The notes below the pieces were generated by a model. It was not told the origin of the DNA. It saw nothing but the letters and a program-made list of their open reading frames with translations, and searched no databases. A DNA stretch of 64,000 nt, taken from assembly GCF_963678635.1 (NCBI RefSeq), contig NC_087062.1, positions 82,296,012 to 82,360,011 on the forward strand, read 5' to 3'. A program made the translations under genes and the position numbers. Source of the stretch: Symsagittifera roscoffensis. Its lineage: Eukaryota > Xenacoelomorpha > Acoela > Convolutidae. Within the stretch, counting starts at the first letter, position 1, and every line of letters starts with the position of its first letter. Positions 29,111 to 40,741 of the stretch are shown here, one piece after another.

Positions 29111-29936
29111 AACCATTCAATTTTTTTATCTTCATCAGATTTTTTTAAATCAGTTTTTATTTCCTTTCGGAATATTGAGGAATGGCTGAGCTCCTTGATA
29201 CCAAACTTCCGTTTTTATTCAAAACTCTTTTCATGTCAGAAGATCGAATTTTGTCGCGTTTTTCTTGAACTTGTTCGTATAAAAAAGAAAAGTAATGCTT
29301 TCTGGGTAATCGAATTCAGACACAAATTTTGTGGTAATTTTTGCAATTTTATTCCATTTTTTGTTACACCAGAATATTATTCCCAAATCTCCCTTTAGGT
29401 TCCAGCGGTCTAAATTTCGAGACAAAACTTTCCAAAGGAATTTACGTTTCTCACCTCAATCAAAAACAAATTATTTACTTCTAATAAAAACTCGTGTTAC
29501 GTGGCTAAAAGAGCCGTGGAAACTGGCCAACTTGCAAAAAAAAATAAAAAAACGATAACAATTTCGTTTGTTAAATCTGCACAAGATCACTCCACTTTAG
29601 TCCAGAGTGTACCGAGTTTGATCAGAAAAGCATTGATGTTCTCATAAAACTGAAGGACAACCCCTTACACGTCTGCAAATCGAAAAAAAAACTCTCTTGA
29701 CCAACGTCGAAACCAACCACGAAAATGATCAATTAGATCAACAACTGAGAAAGTTCTAAGAAGGAACGAATGATCAAATGAAAAAAAAACTTCAGGAAAA
29801 ATGCAAACAGTGGCCAAAAAAAATAAAAAAAAAACAATAATGAGCAAAGCAATGTGCAACATGATGTCAGAGACGTAAAAAAAAGACACTAAATCATACA
29901 AGCAATAGTTAGGAAGACTGAAACACGAAAAATTTA

Positions 29937-30446
29937 ATGAAATTCCTGAAAAAAATATTTCTAGGCATCTACATGAGAGGTTTACCCGAGAGACACACTG
30001 ACACCGCCGATGATAGTAATCACGTCGATCCAAAAACAATTGAAGCTTTGCTCGAATTTTACAGAGTGGAAAATAAAAAAAATAGCAAAACACAACGGCT
30101 CGGTAAATATGAAAAAGATAAAGAGAAATCGCGAACGTTATTGATAAACACCAAAAACACTATTAGACGAGACATGTTTTTAAGAACAACCTAGAAATTT
30201 AAAGAATACAATCCACCGGTGTATATCAACCCAGAATTAAACAACTCCCATAGCAATAAACAAAATGAAGGCCTGAAAAACCGTAGACAACTCATTAATG
30301 ATAAGAACAAGAGTTTAAACACGAAAGATATCAAAACAAAAAGTTTCTGTGTCGAAATCTATGAAAACAGAAACTGGGTCTCGGTCGAAGAAAGCTCATT
30401 AGAAAAATCAAATGAAAATGAAAACGAAACCAGAAATGAGAAATAG
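29937..30446 (+). pseudogene. ORF1 remnant of the CR1-like element
   Basis: Two frames (29937-30194 and 30219-30446). The text, with MRGLPERHTDTADDSNH, RLGKYEKDKEKSRTLLIN and WVSVEESS, matches the RNA-binding half of CR1-type ORF1 as also seen in the minus-strand copy at 36.2-37.1 kb. The N-terminal part is not recognisable. Confidence 0.55.
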
Positions 30447-30579
30447 CAGTCAACACTGACATTGCTCACATACAATTTTCAAAGTATCTCAAAATTAAAT
30501 CATCGCACAAAATTAACTAACGCTTTGAATTCATTTGACTAGGACAACGCACTTTTTCTTACAAAATATCAGGTCTGCC

Positions 30580-30993
30580 GAAGTGACAGACAGTTATCGA
30601 CGGACAATGAAACAAAACATGGTGAAGTCTTCATTGCGATAAAAAATAAAATTCCACATGAAAAAGGCCAAACAGATCTCGATCACCAAGATTCCACAAC
30701 CATGAAACTATCATTTAAAGGAAATGAAATACGTTTATGCTGTCTATAATGCTCCGTTTCCTAGCCAATACAAATGGAATGCTTCAGACCTTAATTTATT
30801 AATTGAAAAAATCAACCAAAATGCTATTGAACTTGATTGTAAAAATGCCATAATTACGGGTGACCTTAACTTTTCTCAAACAAACTGGAATCAAAAACTA
30901 ATTAAAACCATTTTAATGTCCAAATACCCAAAAATGGAATTCGAAGCACCACCGATTAAAAACGCTGTTAAAAGGCCGACTGGAAGAAATTGA
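30580..30993 (+). pseudogene. AP endonuclease remnant
   Basis: In broken frames: FIAIKNKIPHEKGQ, YNAPFPSQYKW and ITGDLNFSQTNW. GDLN followed by W is the conserved core of the APE-type endonuclease in non-LTR elements. Confidence 0.65.
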
Positions 30994-31169
30994 ATCAAAG
31001 CATTTTTTACTTACCCTTCAATCCGTAGTGCTATAGTAATCCAAACGTATTGCCAAATCAATGGAACAAATGGATGTGGGACAAAATTGAACTATGTATA
31101 CCAAAAATTACCCAACACCAATCAAAATTACCCCTTGGATTTTAATCTTACATCTAACCTGATGAAAAA

Positions 31170-32360
31170 AGAGCGAATAAAAACCGCAGAAGAGCAAACA
31201 TAACACTCAGTAAATTTATCAAACTGAAGCGGTTTGAAAAACAAATTAAAGAATCATCTGAGGACAATCTAGTTGATTCTGAGAAACCCGTTCTGGAAGG
31301 TAGAACATTCAGCAAAATTTAAAATTATTCAAAATGTATACGGAAAGCTCCTAGTCTCGCCCCTATCATGAAAACTGGAAAGCTAGAAAGCGATGAAGAC
31401 TGCGATAAAGCTGAGTTACTGAACGATTACTTCATATCAGTGTTCGGCCAAAGTAAAACACTAATTCCAACGGCACACGAGGCGGATTGAACGATTTTAA
31501 ATATTTGAAAAACAAATTAACGGCATTATGAGCCACTTAGGTCCGGAGAAAACAACCGGACCCTATAACATTGGAAATCTAAATCTGAAAAATTGCCATC
31601 ACAGTCTTTGCAAGATCATGAAGCTACTTTTTCAAGCTTTCTTGAATAAAAATTATTCTCCAACATTTTGGTAAATTAGTCAGGTTACACTAATCTCTAG
31701 AGATGAAACAAAAGCAGAATTCACCTGCTATAGACTGATAAGCCAATTTTGTTGATGTTCTAAAGTCTCAGGAAAACTAATTTTCGATGAAATTTTTTTT
31801 CTGGACACGATTCCACGCTGGTCAATACGGTTTTCGGAAGAAGCGATCGGTCACACTACAGTTAAAATATTTTAATGATAAATAATATAAATACATTGAT
31901 CTCGAATCGACGAAAGAACTCAGCGGGCTATATCTTGATTTCGCAAAAGCCTTTGACAACGTCCTTCATGATAAACTACGGCTCAAACTTGAAGAGCAGG
32001 GACTAGGCGGAAGTGTCTTTGGCACAATCAATCATCTTTTTCTGGGAGACCACAATACCTTCAAATCAATCAGAAAAAGTCCCGCCAAAAAGTTTTCACC
32101 AGCGGAGTACCCGAAGGTTCTATCCGTGGACCACTACTATTCCTCCTCTTTACCATTGATTTACCTGAAACGATGAAAGTATCATCGTGTTACGGGTACT
32201 TAGATGATTTAAAGGCAAAAATCAGGAGCCAAGGTGAAATAAACAAAGCAAGAGAAAACATTGAAAAATGGCTTACTGAAAATAAGATGACACCAACTAC
32301 AAAGGAACCTCATATTGTAAACCTTAAAGGAGCACTAAAAGCCAGTCTCATGGGCAGTCC
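31170..32360 (+). pseudogene. Reverse transcriptase remnant
   Basis: Shows LYLDFAKAFDNV (motif A), SGVPEGSIRGPLLFLLF (motif B region) and YLDDLKAK in place of the usual Y/FADD (motif C), in several frames. Confidence 0.7.
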
Positions 32361-32452
32361 CTGAAACCAAGGGAATCCCAATGTGATCTAGAGCTCATTG
32401 TACATCAAAAACGAGACTGGTCTAAAATTGTAAAATACGTTGCTAAAGGGCG

Positions 32453-32992
32453 ATGAATGCGTTCTTCCGAATTGAAAGAAACCTTACTTCGGCCTGCCAC
32501 TGGAAAGTTTTGTTAAACGCGTATAATGGATACGTAGTACCGATAGCAACATACGCCTCTCAATTGTGGTGGCCAGGTAAGGAAAACCTGCCAGAGTTTG
32601 AAAATGTCCAACACTATGTAACAAAAAAGGATATTAGGATCGAACATCAATTACCGTAACCACTTCCTTTCCCTAAGAAAACTACCACTCAGTCCAAATG
32701 TCGGGATGCATGTCTTTTGAGAAACGGTAGTTAAGATATTGAGGAGTCCTTAGATTTTTTTGCTTCTTTAGAAAACGCCAGACAAATTCAAAGAGGAGAA
32801 TACATGCTGTACAAATCAAGATTGATGAAAACCGACGAAACTTCTCTTCAACTACGTATCACGAACGTACCTCAAATTTGGCAACGACATTTAAAAAATA
32901 CCTTGCAGAAAATCTATTGGCACTTCTCTACTAGACCCTACTCCGAAAAAAAAATGCACATGGAGAAAAATAAGCAGATGTGGAAATTGTAA
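32453..32992 (+). pseudogene. C-terminal part of the CR1-like ORF2
   Basis: Frames at 32453-32659 and 32804-32992. YVVPIATYASQLWWP fits the segment after RT in CR1/L2 elements. Confidence 0.5.
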
Positions 32993-33363
32993 CGGCACAA
33001 ACAAGATAAAATTAAACTGATAAACTTGAATCTGGATGCAAACCCTTGAAAACAGTCTCTAAAACTTTTTCTACCACTACTACTACTACTATGCGCTAGC
33101 TTATGCTAGCTTACATTATGCTGGTCAATGAAGAAAAATAAGTCATTTGTAACAATCGTCTCTTTATGTCTCATGTGAGGTTAACAAAAATAGGCCCTAT
33201 AACCATTGGCTCAAGGGTCAAGGATATTATTTCTTGTGCTTTTATACCTCATTCAGTCGGAGCCAATTCAGTGCGCATAGGACATGAGACTATAAAATTG
33301 TTTTGATGTTGTTGTTGTTGTGGCTTTCCAGTAGAATACTGGTGGGAATTTCTTCCACAGAGT

Positions 33364-33973
33364 TTATAATATTGTCCAGTTATTTTTGCACGTTGTGCAT
33401 TTGCAGCAAATCTGCCAAGTGCAGAGGTTGAGGGTACCGTATTTTTCGATGTGGAATTTCCACATAAGAGTTGTGATGCGCTGTTTGAGTCCCTGTTCTA
33501 TCCTGAAATTGACTAAATGATCAATTCTATTTGCAACTCTGGTTGTACGAAAAACGAATTCTCCCCTGCGTTTTTCCGTTCGAGTTTTGGGTAATTTGAA
33601 GGGCTCTAATCGTCGGTCTAGGTTATTGTTAGCTGTGGGAAGTGGGATGCTGTGGTGTTCATAGTCAGTGCAGAGTTTTGAAAGCAAAAGTAATTGATCT
33701 GTAGGAACCTTGGCAGAGTTAAAATGTTGAGCATTCTAAGTTGATCAGTGTATTTTTGGCAGTGTTTTCCACATATCCACTTTACTACTTTTCTTTGAAA
33801 AAATTCAAGTTTTTGTAGGTCTTTTCTCAAAAAATTCGCACAGTGACAGCCGTAGGTTAGGACTGGTTGTAATATTGATTTCTAGAGACCTAGTTTTACC
33901 AAGGTGTTGACGTTATATGCTACATTTGGTCTTAGACTGTATAGTAATTTGTTTGCTTTCTTTAATCGTTCGG
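33364..33973 (-). pseudogene. C-terminal region of the CR1-like ORF2
   Basis: Segments LEFFQRKVVKWICG and LPRFLQINYFCF, then RTTRVANRIDHLVNF, are the usual post-RT region of CR1/L2 polyproteins. Split over the frames 33830-33618 and 33687-33364. Confidence 0.6.
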
Positions 33974-35402
33974 TTAGATGAGTGCTCCAACGAGATCTCC
34001 TAACATGTGAATACCCAGACCTTTTATAGATTTTGGCTGATGTACACGATTTCCGTTCAAAAATAGATTTATGTCAACACCTCTGAAGTTTATTTGAGCG
34101 CATTTTTCAAATGCCAGTTCCACGTTGTTGTGTCTAACCCAATCTTCGCTTTTGTTTAAGTCAAGTTGTATTTCACCTTGTTTGCGTCCAACAGATAGAG
34201 TTTTTAGATCGTCAGCAAATATTGAGGGGTCACTGAAGCGTAGGACTTCAGGGAGAACATTTATAAAAACACAGAACAGGAGTGGGCCCAGGAGTGGGCC
34301 CAGGAGTGAACCTTGGGGTACCCCGCTGGTTATTTCGAGGACGGTGGATGTGTAGAAATCAACCCGAACAAATTGCTTTCGGTTTCTGAGATAGTCGTAA
34401 GTGATTTCGAGTAGGCATCCACCTACACCAATATCACTCAGTTTTCGAAGTAATAATTTGTGGGGGACTTTATCAAAGGCCTTGGAGAAATCAGCATAAA
34501 AAGCAATGATCTCATCATTGGGATTTTCATCCAGGGCTTTGTAGATTTGATTTAGGAAGTGGAGCATGTTGCTCATAACGGAGCGTTTCTTCACAAAACC
34601 GTGTTGGTTTAACGAAAGATGGTCTTTAAAGTGCTCGTAGAGTGGAGAGTATACACATTTTATAAAGAGTTTGCTGTCAATGTTTAGAAGGGAGATTGAG
34701 TGATAGTTTTCAACGTCTTTTGGGTCGTTCTTTTTGTGAATGGGTGTTACAGCCGCTGTTTTCCAACTCGTTGGGATTTTGCGTAAGTGTTTAAAATTCT
34801 TGAAAAGCTTATTGAGTATAATACTCATTTGTTTGCTGCATCGTTGGTAAAACCCGGGAGGTAGACCATTTGGTCCACGAGTTTTTGTAGTGTCTATATT
34901 TGCCAGAATATTACTTATTGTTTTTTTTTGAAACGCTGAAGTTTGTTAGGGTTGGTGATTCGCACTTTATGTCAAGGAAGTTGTAGTTCTCTTTGGCTGA
35001 GAACACTGAGTGGAAAAATGTGTTAAACATTTCTAATTTTTCTTCTGGAATTGATGTCATTTTGTTCTTGAACTTGATCGTTTTCGGGATGTTCAAAGCT
35101 CTATTGATATGCTTAAGGTGCTTGTAAATTTGACCACAATTTCTTGAACCAAAAATGTTTTCTTGGGTTGATATTCGATCATGTTCACATAATTCAGAGA
35201 TTTGGCTTTCTAGTTTGAGGACCTTATTTTTTCGGTAGCTAGTTGGTCGTTTTTCGAGTAACCTCTTTTGCGTGTTGAGAATTTTCATCTGATGTGATGT
35301 ACTCGGTGTAATCCAAGGTGGTAGCAATTGACGATATTTGGTTCTTTTTGGGACGTGAGTGTCTATCAAGTCGGTTAAATAGTCTTGAAGTTCGTTGTAC
35401 AT
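33974..35402 (-). pseudogene. Reverse transcriptase of the minus-strand CR1-like element
   Basis: A linker (35402-34911) is followed by RT (34828-33974, frame open from about 34900). RT shows TPIHKKNDPKDVENYHSISL, FYADFSKAFDKVPHKLLLRK, SGVPQGSLLGPLL and FADDLKTLS, with both catalytic Asp pairs present. A 12-bp duplication near 34283-34308 repeats LGPL within motif B. A stop and frame change at 34911 separates linker and RT. Confidence 0.8.
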
Positions 35403-36190
35403 ATTGGTGTAGCATTAGGGGTTGAAGGGCCGATATTTCATGGCACCAACAATCCAGTCATAATCTCCTGCCCCAAAACTGTAGAAGTTTGTCATTGCTG
35501 GGGGAGGATCGAAATGTTTAAGTTCTATTGCTGTTCTGATTGCAATATGTTCAGGGCAGTCATAGATCTTATCAAAATTTTCAACGTGTTCAGAGTATAC
35601 ATGACAGTTTTGATACAGAAAAACGTCCAACGTGTTTGTGCCGCAGGTCGGAAAGTTATTGCTCTGTTGAAGAAGCCTATCTTCTAACATTTCTAGGATT
35701 TCTTGTTCATCTTTTTCTTGACCGCTGAAGATGTCCCAGTTTGTAGATGGAAAATTAATATCTCCACATATGACTGCTTTACTCTTTTTAGGGATAGCTT
35801 CCAGAATTTTGTTGAAACATTGGTAGTCATATCTGTATTGACTGTTTTTATGGGGGTTGTAAAAGGAGCATATATAGATGGTTTCGTTTGCTAGGGTTAT
35901 GTTACATAGGACACAACATTCGACGTCGAGTTTTTTTTTGGGAGTTTAGTGAGTTCTTAATGGCAATCAGGGCACCTCCGTGAGTGTTAGACGACTGATG
36001 TGCTCTATTTGATCGGTAAATGTTGTATTCAGCAAGTAGTAGTTCAGTATTTGAGATATTTTTGTTTAACCAGGTCTCACAAATACAAATAACGCTGTAC
36101 AACTCAATTATTAATGCATTTGCCATTTTGAATCTTCTTTCATAGTTAACTAAGCTGCGTGCATTAAATTGTAAAATGTGGAGATGATCT
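35403..36190 (-). pseudogene. APE-type endonuclease
   Basis: Begins LQFNARSL in the frame just after ORF1, then VICICETWLN (catalytic Glu) and GGALIAIKNSL. A T9-like run near 35935 breaks the frame. It resumes with ICGDINFPSTNWD and ends with DCPEHIAI-type text near 35540. Confidence 0.75.
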
Positions 36191-36192
36191 AG

Positions 36193-37092
36193 TCAAACGT
36201 TGGCTGTTGTATTTTCTTGTTCTGCCTGTGAAGTTTGGTTTAATTGAACTTTTGCTCCATCATGGAAAAGCTCATGGTTTCTTGTTTTCAGTTTTTCACG
36301 TGGTACGCCCTCTTCAAGCATTTCCCTACGTCGTTTCAGGCAGAGGTTTTCTTTGATAGAATCTTCTTTAGATAGGGCACATGACAGAAATATATTCATT
36401 TCTTTCAATTCGTCTCTTTTTTCAGTACTTTTTGCAATCACTAGATTGACTGCTGCCGGATTTTCAAGCGAAACTAGAAGTGTTCTAGGCTTTTTCCTTT
36501 CTTTGTTGAATGTTCCAAGTCTTTTAAACTGGACTATTTTTGACTTAACTCCTATGGTTCCCAAAATTTCCTCTAGTTTTTTGTGAGTTTGAACAAGATT
36601 CACGTCGCGTGGTTTATTAGGATTTTCATGGATCCCTTGCACTCTTACATTGTGTTCGATGCTGTGAGTGGTTGTGTTGTTGTTGTTTTCGGAGTTTTGA
36701 GGACTATTCAAGTTTTTGTAGCTTTCAACAGCGTTTGCGTATCTCTCGTCTACTTTTTCGTGTGTTTTCCTCATTGCTTCGTTTATTTTCTTTTCGACAA
36801 TTTGAGCAATTTGCGTTTCGAGTGTTTCAGCATTGCTAGACATGTTTTTGTTGATTTTTTCTTCCAGGTTGTTGACAGTCCTGTTCCGAATGAAGTTATC
36901 GCGTTCGTTGTTTTCAATGCAGACGTTACAGAGTAACATTGCGTTGCGACCAAGCTCCTCTATTCCATTGATGGCTACGTTTGATAATCTTGTGCATGTT
37001 GGTTCTAGATGCATGTGACAACCACACGCTACACAGTTGAAAGTTTTTTCGGCTTTCGGTATGGAGCTTGTGCAAGTTCGGCATGTGCGACT
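36193..37092 (-). CDS. ORF1 with PHD-type zinc finger and coiled region
   Basis: The frame opens at 37188; the likely start is MSRTCRTC at 37092. The finger has the spacing CxxC..CxxC-x4-H..C..CxxC (CRTC, CVAC-G-CHMH, C, CNVC). A charged, probably coiled segment follows (ETQIAQIVEKKINEAMRKTH), then an RRM-like part with NVRVQGIHENPN and RLGTFNKERKKPRTLLV. Such ORF1 proteins bind element RNA. No internal stop in 300 codons. Confidence 0.75.
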   Translation of the reverse strand, partial: SRTCRTCTSSIPKAEKTFNCVACGCHMHLEPTCTRLSNVAINGIEELGRNAMLLCNVCIENNERDNFIRNRTVNNLEEKINKNMSSNAETLETQIAQIVEKKINEAMRKTHEKVDERYANAVESYKNLNSPQNSENNNNTTTHSIEHNVRVQGIHENPNKPRDVNLVQTHKKLEEILGTIGVKSKIVQFKRLGTFNKERKKPRTLLVSLENPAAVNLVIAKSTEKRDELKEMNIFLSCALSKEDSIKENLCLKRRREMLEEGVPREKLKTRNHELFHDGAKVQLNQTSQAEQENTTANV

Positions 37093-37129
37093 CATCCTTG
37101 AGGAGTTAACAGAGGGGGACTTTACAGAG

Positions 37130-37320
37130 GGATCTGTGATTCCCGAGAAAAGACGCCTGCGGTACGATGAGTTCAGAGAAATATGCAAACCTGTGGATCC
37201 CGAAAAGGGGGCGCCTGCGGTTTGATATTTCTAGAACGTTCGATGGGGCCAGAGAAATATACAAACCTGTGGATCCCAAAAAAGGGACGCCTGCGGTCTG
37301 ATATTTCTAGAAAGGACAGA
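37130..37320 (+). repeat. Minisatellite, about 75-bp unit, 2-3 copies
   Basis: CAGAGAAATAT-CAAACCTGTGGATCC then GGG-CGCCTGCGGT and TGATATTTCTAGAA occurs at 37174 and 37250, with a partial copy from 37140. It lies between the SGNH and PHD frames. Confidence 0.7.
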
Positions 37321-37936
37321 GGGAAGTACAGCTCACAAACCTGCAGCTTACACTCAGTAGGGGCAGTGGCAGTTTTTTCTTGTACAGTGTCTTGTATTTC
37401 TTGTACAGTATCTCTTGTACAGAGTATTTCTTGTACAGTATCTTGTTCTTTGTGATGCTTTTGATGCCCTTGAGACTTTCTGGGCTTAGGTGAATTTCGT
37501 CACTTCCTAGACGGTAAGTACTGTAAATCTTCTCACACACGCCTCTATACTTCCAATTTCCCTTCTTTCTCTGTATTTCGCGATTCACTCTCGCCGATCG
37601 GAATCGATATTCACTGCGGTGAGGGATTCCGACGACAAAAATCTGCTTTGCTAGTCTGCTTAGCTGCTCTGCTAATTCTGCGAGTTCGTTTGCAATATCT
37701 TCTTCAGGGACCGTGGAGGGCTCTCTTCCGTCAAAAGCGTCGTTTCCCCCAATGAGCAAAACAGTGGTATTGTATTTGTCCTTCGGAGGTAGGAAGCCTC
37801 TGACCGCAGCGATACGGGCTCCAGGTAATGACAAGATGTTTGTGTTTGGGAATTCCAAGTGTCGCGCCTGCGAATCTGCTATCAGAAGGTTGTTTGACGA
37901 AGATTTTTTGAAAATATAATATCTCCTCGTTGACAT
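37307..37936 (-). CDS. SGNH-hydrolase-like ORF of the CR1-like element
   Basis: 209 codons. The SGNH/GDSL-type blocks can be seen: IADSQARHL (Ser block, Ala instead of Gly), VLLIGGNDAF (GxND block) and DEIHLSPES (Asp-His block). CR1-type ORF1 proteins are known to carry an esterase of this fold. The last 50 residues come from the short repeat and are junk-like (YKKYKTLYKKK). The ATG at 37936 fits as start. Confidence 0.7.
   Translation of the reverse strand: MSTRRYYIFKKSSSNNLLIADSQARHLEFPNTNILSLPGARIAAVRGFLPPKDKYNTTVLLIGGNDAFDGREPSTVPEEDIANELAELAEQLSRLAKQIFVVGIPHRSEYRFRSARVNREIQRKKGNWKYRGVCEKIYSTYRLGSDEIHLSPESLKGIKSITKNKILYKKYSVQEILYKKYKTLYKKKLPLPLLSVSCRFVSCTSLCPF
37376..37450 (+). repeat. 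Short repeat of TTCTTGTACAGTATC
   Basis: About four irregular copies of a 15-17-bp unit. On the minus strand it is in the frame of the SGNH ORF, after its catalytic domain. Confidence 0.65.
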
Positions 37937-37939
37937 TTA

Positions 37940-38830
37940 GAGCGAGGCAACCATTGCTACCTCGAGAAGTTCAAATTTATCTGAAACTATTTATTATCTG
38001 AAACTATCTCTCGCCCAACGATTACAGCTTGAAGGCTACTACCAGAATACCCCCTCACTCTAGAAACGAGAACGCCCCCATAGTCAGGTCTTTAAATACC
38101 TAAAACACGCGAAAAACATCAAAATTACCTAAAACACTTAAAACACGCCATTAAAAACAGGATTGAAAGCTTGAGTATACCGTAAGTTTTCATTGGAAAG
38201 CGGAACTATGATCCAGCTCAGCCTAAAACTCGCCTTATCTCAACAACATAATCACATAAAATGCAGTCAAGAATTTGAAATCAGTACTCACATAGTGACG
38301 CAACTCTAGAATTAAGTTAATAACATCAGTAAAGGGACTCTTGAAACTTTTCGTATCAAGTAGTTTTAAATCAACAAGTGTAGTTTTCTGAACCAATGGG
38401 CAGCTTCACTCGTCTGCCTGCCCAATCAAAATTCCCTCTCGCCCAACGATGATACTTTTGTAAGACTTCGCGTTGCTCTCTTTCACGAACAAGGCAGCTC
38501 TACTTGACACTCTAGCTTCAAACTTCCTGAGTCTTTCATGAACAAGAAGAGCTTTCTTGTTCCTGAAAGAGAGCAACGCGAAGTTTTACAAAAGTATCAT
38601 CGTTGGGCGAGGTGAATTTTGATTGGACTCTAGATACAAGTGAATAAGGTAACTATGATAGCTCTGGAAGTTTGAAGCAACTAAGTTCAGCTCAAGTAGT
38701 TATGTTTTCTGGACCATTGGGCAGCTTCAGCTGTCCACTTCCCAGTTAACGTTTTCTGTCTCTCTCAACAATTGCACTTTTTTCTGAACTCTGTCGGGAA
38801 CAAGACAGCTCTACTCAAATTGAAGACTCT
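37940..38830. repeat. Cluster of repeat copies in both orientations
   Basis: CTCTCGCCCAACGAT(G/T)A occurs at 38008 and 38446, and inverted near 38597. TTTTCTG-ACCA-TGGGCAGCTTCA occurs at 38387 and 38707. The long foldback at 38422-38629 is the clearest part. No gene. Confidence 0.55.
38422..38629. repeat. Long inverted repeat (foldback), about 80-bp arms
   Basis: The left arm (38422-38501) and right arm (38550-38629) are reverse complements with a few mismatches and a 48-base loop. Shared core: CGCCCAACGATGATACTTTT and CTTCGCGTTGCTCTCTTTCA. The transcript would form a long hairpin. Confidence 0.8.
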
Positions 38831-39570
38831 GGTAAATTTGCGAATAGCTATTTTACTCCAGTGATTTTTTTCAACCATCCAGAAGTTCTAATTCAAGTCT
38901 TCTGATAAAATTAACTTCTGATTTTCGGTTGTCGCGAGAAACTTGAACATGACATGGTCTATCCGAATTTTTGGAAAGTTACTTTTGTCCCCAAAATCAA
39001 GGTTAAACTTTCATATCAATGTCAAATTTCCAAATATGACCGATTGGCACAATTGTATTACTTCACTACACTACAGAACTCAGGTAGTTGCTGATATAGC
39101 CGTTTGATTTAGAGTTTTAAACAAGTTGTTTCAGTATAGTACACTGTTGGACCCCGGATGTAATGAAATTCATGTTGGTGAAACTTTTTTGACAATTGTT
39201 CTCTTATGAAAGAGGTTATCGTTTTAATTGCGCTTTGGGATAAACTTAACAATTCTATATTTTGTTTCGAAAGTTTGAGACAAAACAAATCGAGTGCTTT
39301 GAATAACGAGCATGCAAATTATAGCACTCCAGTTATCAGATTTGTAATGTAGTTCTTTGGACTTTCTGGAATTTTATCTTTGTATATTGATGTAACCAAT
39401 TCTTTTTTGGGTAGTTCTGGGTCATTCAACTGTTATTTTTCCGATTCAACTCTTGTATTGAACCTGAATGTAAAATTTGCTTTGTTTCTCACAAATTTAT
39501 ATTTTCCTCTAAAAAGCCTTGAATACTTTGCTTTTATCGAGGAAACAACAACGTTGAAATACAACAACTA
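38831..39570. other. Intergenic, no feature seen
   Basis: No convincing coding frame or repeat. AATTTAAATTTCT is duplicated at about 39571-39605, just before the next element. Confidence 0.4.
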
Positions 39571-39661
39571 ATTTAAATTTCTTGAATAACCAATTTAAAT
39601 TTCTAGCGATCAGTCGGTTCATTTTAATGTCTTATTTTTAATTTCGCTTTTAATCGCCAAC

Positions 39662-40741
39662 ATGTTTGACCTCGAAACTTTCCGAAAATTGAACGACGAA
39701 TTGAAATACGAGCTGTATAAAAACTTGATCGAAAATGTTACTTACTTTATCGAATGATCGAAAACTTAACTGTATCAACGAAAGATGAAGAAAAAGGAAA
39801 CAAATTTATTGATCTAGAAAAGTTTAAAAACACGGGCAATTCGAAAATTGCAGAAAACAAACTTGAAAATGAATGGAGCAAGATTGAAACTCGGAGCAGA
39901 AATCAGAACAAACGAAGCAAAAATAACCAAGAAAGCAAGAATAACCATGAAATCAAAATACAAGCAACCAAAATTCAAGAAGAAAAATTCGACCAACAAC
40001 GAAAACATTTATTTTTACCACGAGAAGAAGAATTTTCTGGCCTCTTATTGGGAGACTCAATTGTTAACAGAATCAATGGGGAACAAATATCGAAAAATGT
40101 GTTGGCGAGAGGATTTGGTAGGCACACAATTTCTGCATTGCTGGAACGCGTGAGAAATAGTAAATCGCGACATTTTAAACATGTAACTACGCTAATTGGA
40201 ATAAATGACTGCCTCTCAAATGATTTTGACGCGAAGGAAGCCGTGAGTAGCTTAAAAAAACTAATTTATCTCGTAAATCATAAATTCTCCCCAAAAACAA
40301 TTTCACTATGTACTGTAACTCCCTAAGGCGCTTTTAGAAAAGACTTTAATCCAATTGTACAGAAGCTAAAAAAGCAAATTTTTAATTTAGTACGGATGTA
40401 AAGGACTTGGGCGAAGTAAAATTGGATAATTTAGACAAAAACAAAATTTTAGTCAAAATACCGATGCGCTTAGCTCGGATGGTTTGCATCCTTCTGATGG
40501 GGGTTTTGAAATTTTGTTGCAAAGCTTTAGAGATTCTTGTAGAGGTTCTGATATTAATGCAAACACACGTGAGATTACAACCCGCCCCAGAATGAAGCAA
40601 ACCCAACAATCATCAAATTTAGATCCAAAAACGGCAGAAATGATACAATTTTTCCAAAACGGTGCAAAATTTTTTAGGAAATACAAGTTTCGCATTTTTT
40701 CTTGGTGCAAACTTTGGCGATTATTTAATTTATTATGCTGA
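39662..40741 (+). pseudogene. ORF1, SGNH-hydrolase-like, broken
   Basis: Starts MFDLETFRKLNDELKYELYK, changes frame near 39754, then a Lys- and Asn-rich stretch. SGNH blocks: FSGLLLGDSIVNRI (GDS), TTLIGINDCL (GxND) and SDGLHPSDGG (Asp-His block, near 40475, in another frame). A stop at 40324 and a frame change separate the last block. It ends NLLC-TGA at 40739-40741, overlapping the ORF2 ATG. Confidence 0.7.

Larger units (their letters stand above)
29930..33092 (+). mobile_element. CR1-like non-LTR retrotransposon, degraded
   Basis: Order on the + strand: an ORF1 remnant (29937-30446), endonuclease fragments (about 30580-30993), RT (about 31170-32360) and a C-terminal part (32453-32992). 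It ends in a (CTA)n run at 33073-33090, a tail type seen in CR1-like elements. Many stops and frame changes; an old, dead copy. Confidence 0.75.
33300..37936 (-). mobile_element. CR1-like non-LTR retrotransposon with SGNH and PHD domains
   Basis: Reads leftward: SGNH-like ORF (37936-about 37470), PHD-type ORF1 (37092-36193), APE endonuclease (36190-about 35410), RT (34911-33974) and C-terminal part (33830-33364). It ends at a (TTG)n run on the + strand (33305-33321), its own (CAA)n tail. Few disruptions: frame changes near 35935 and 34000 and stops between blocks. It meets the previous element tail to tail. Confidence 0.8.
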
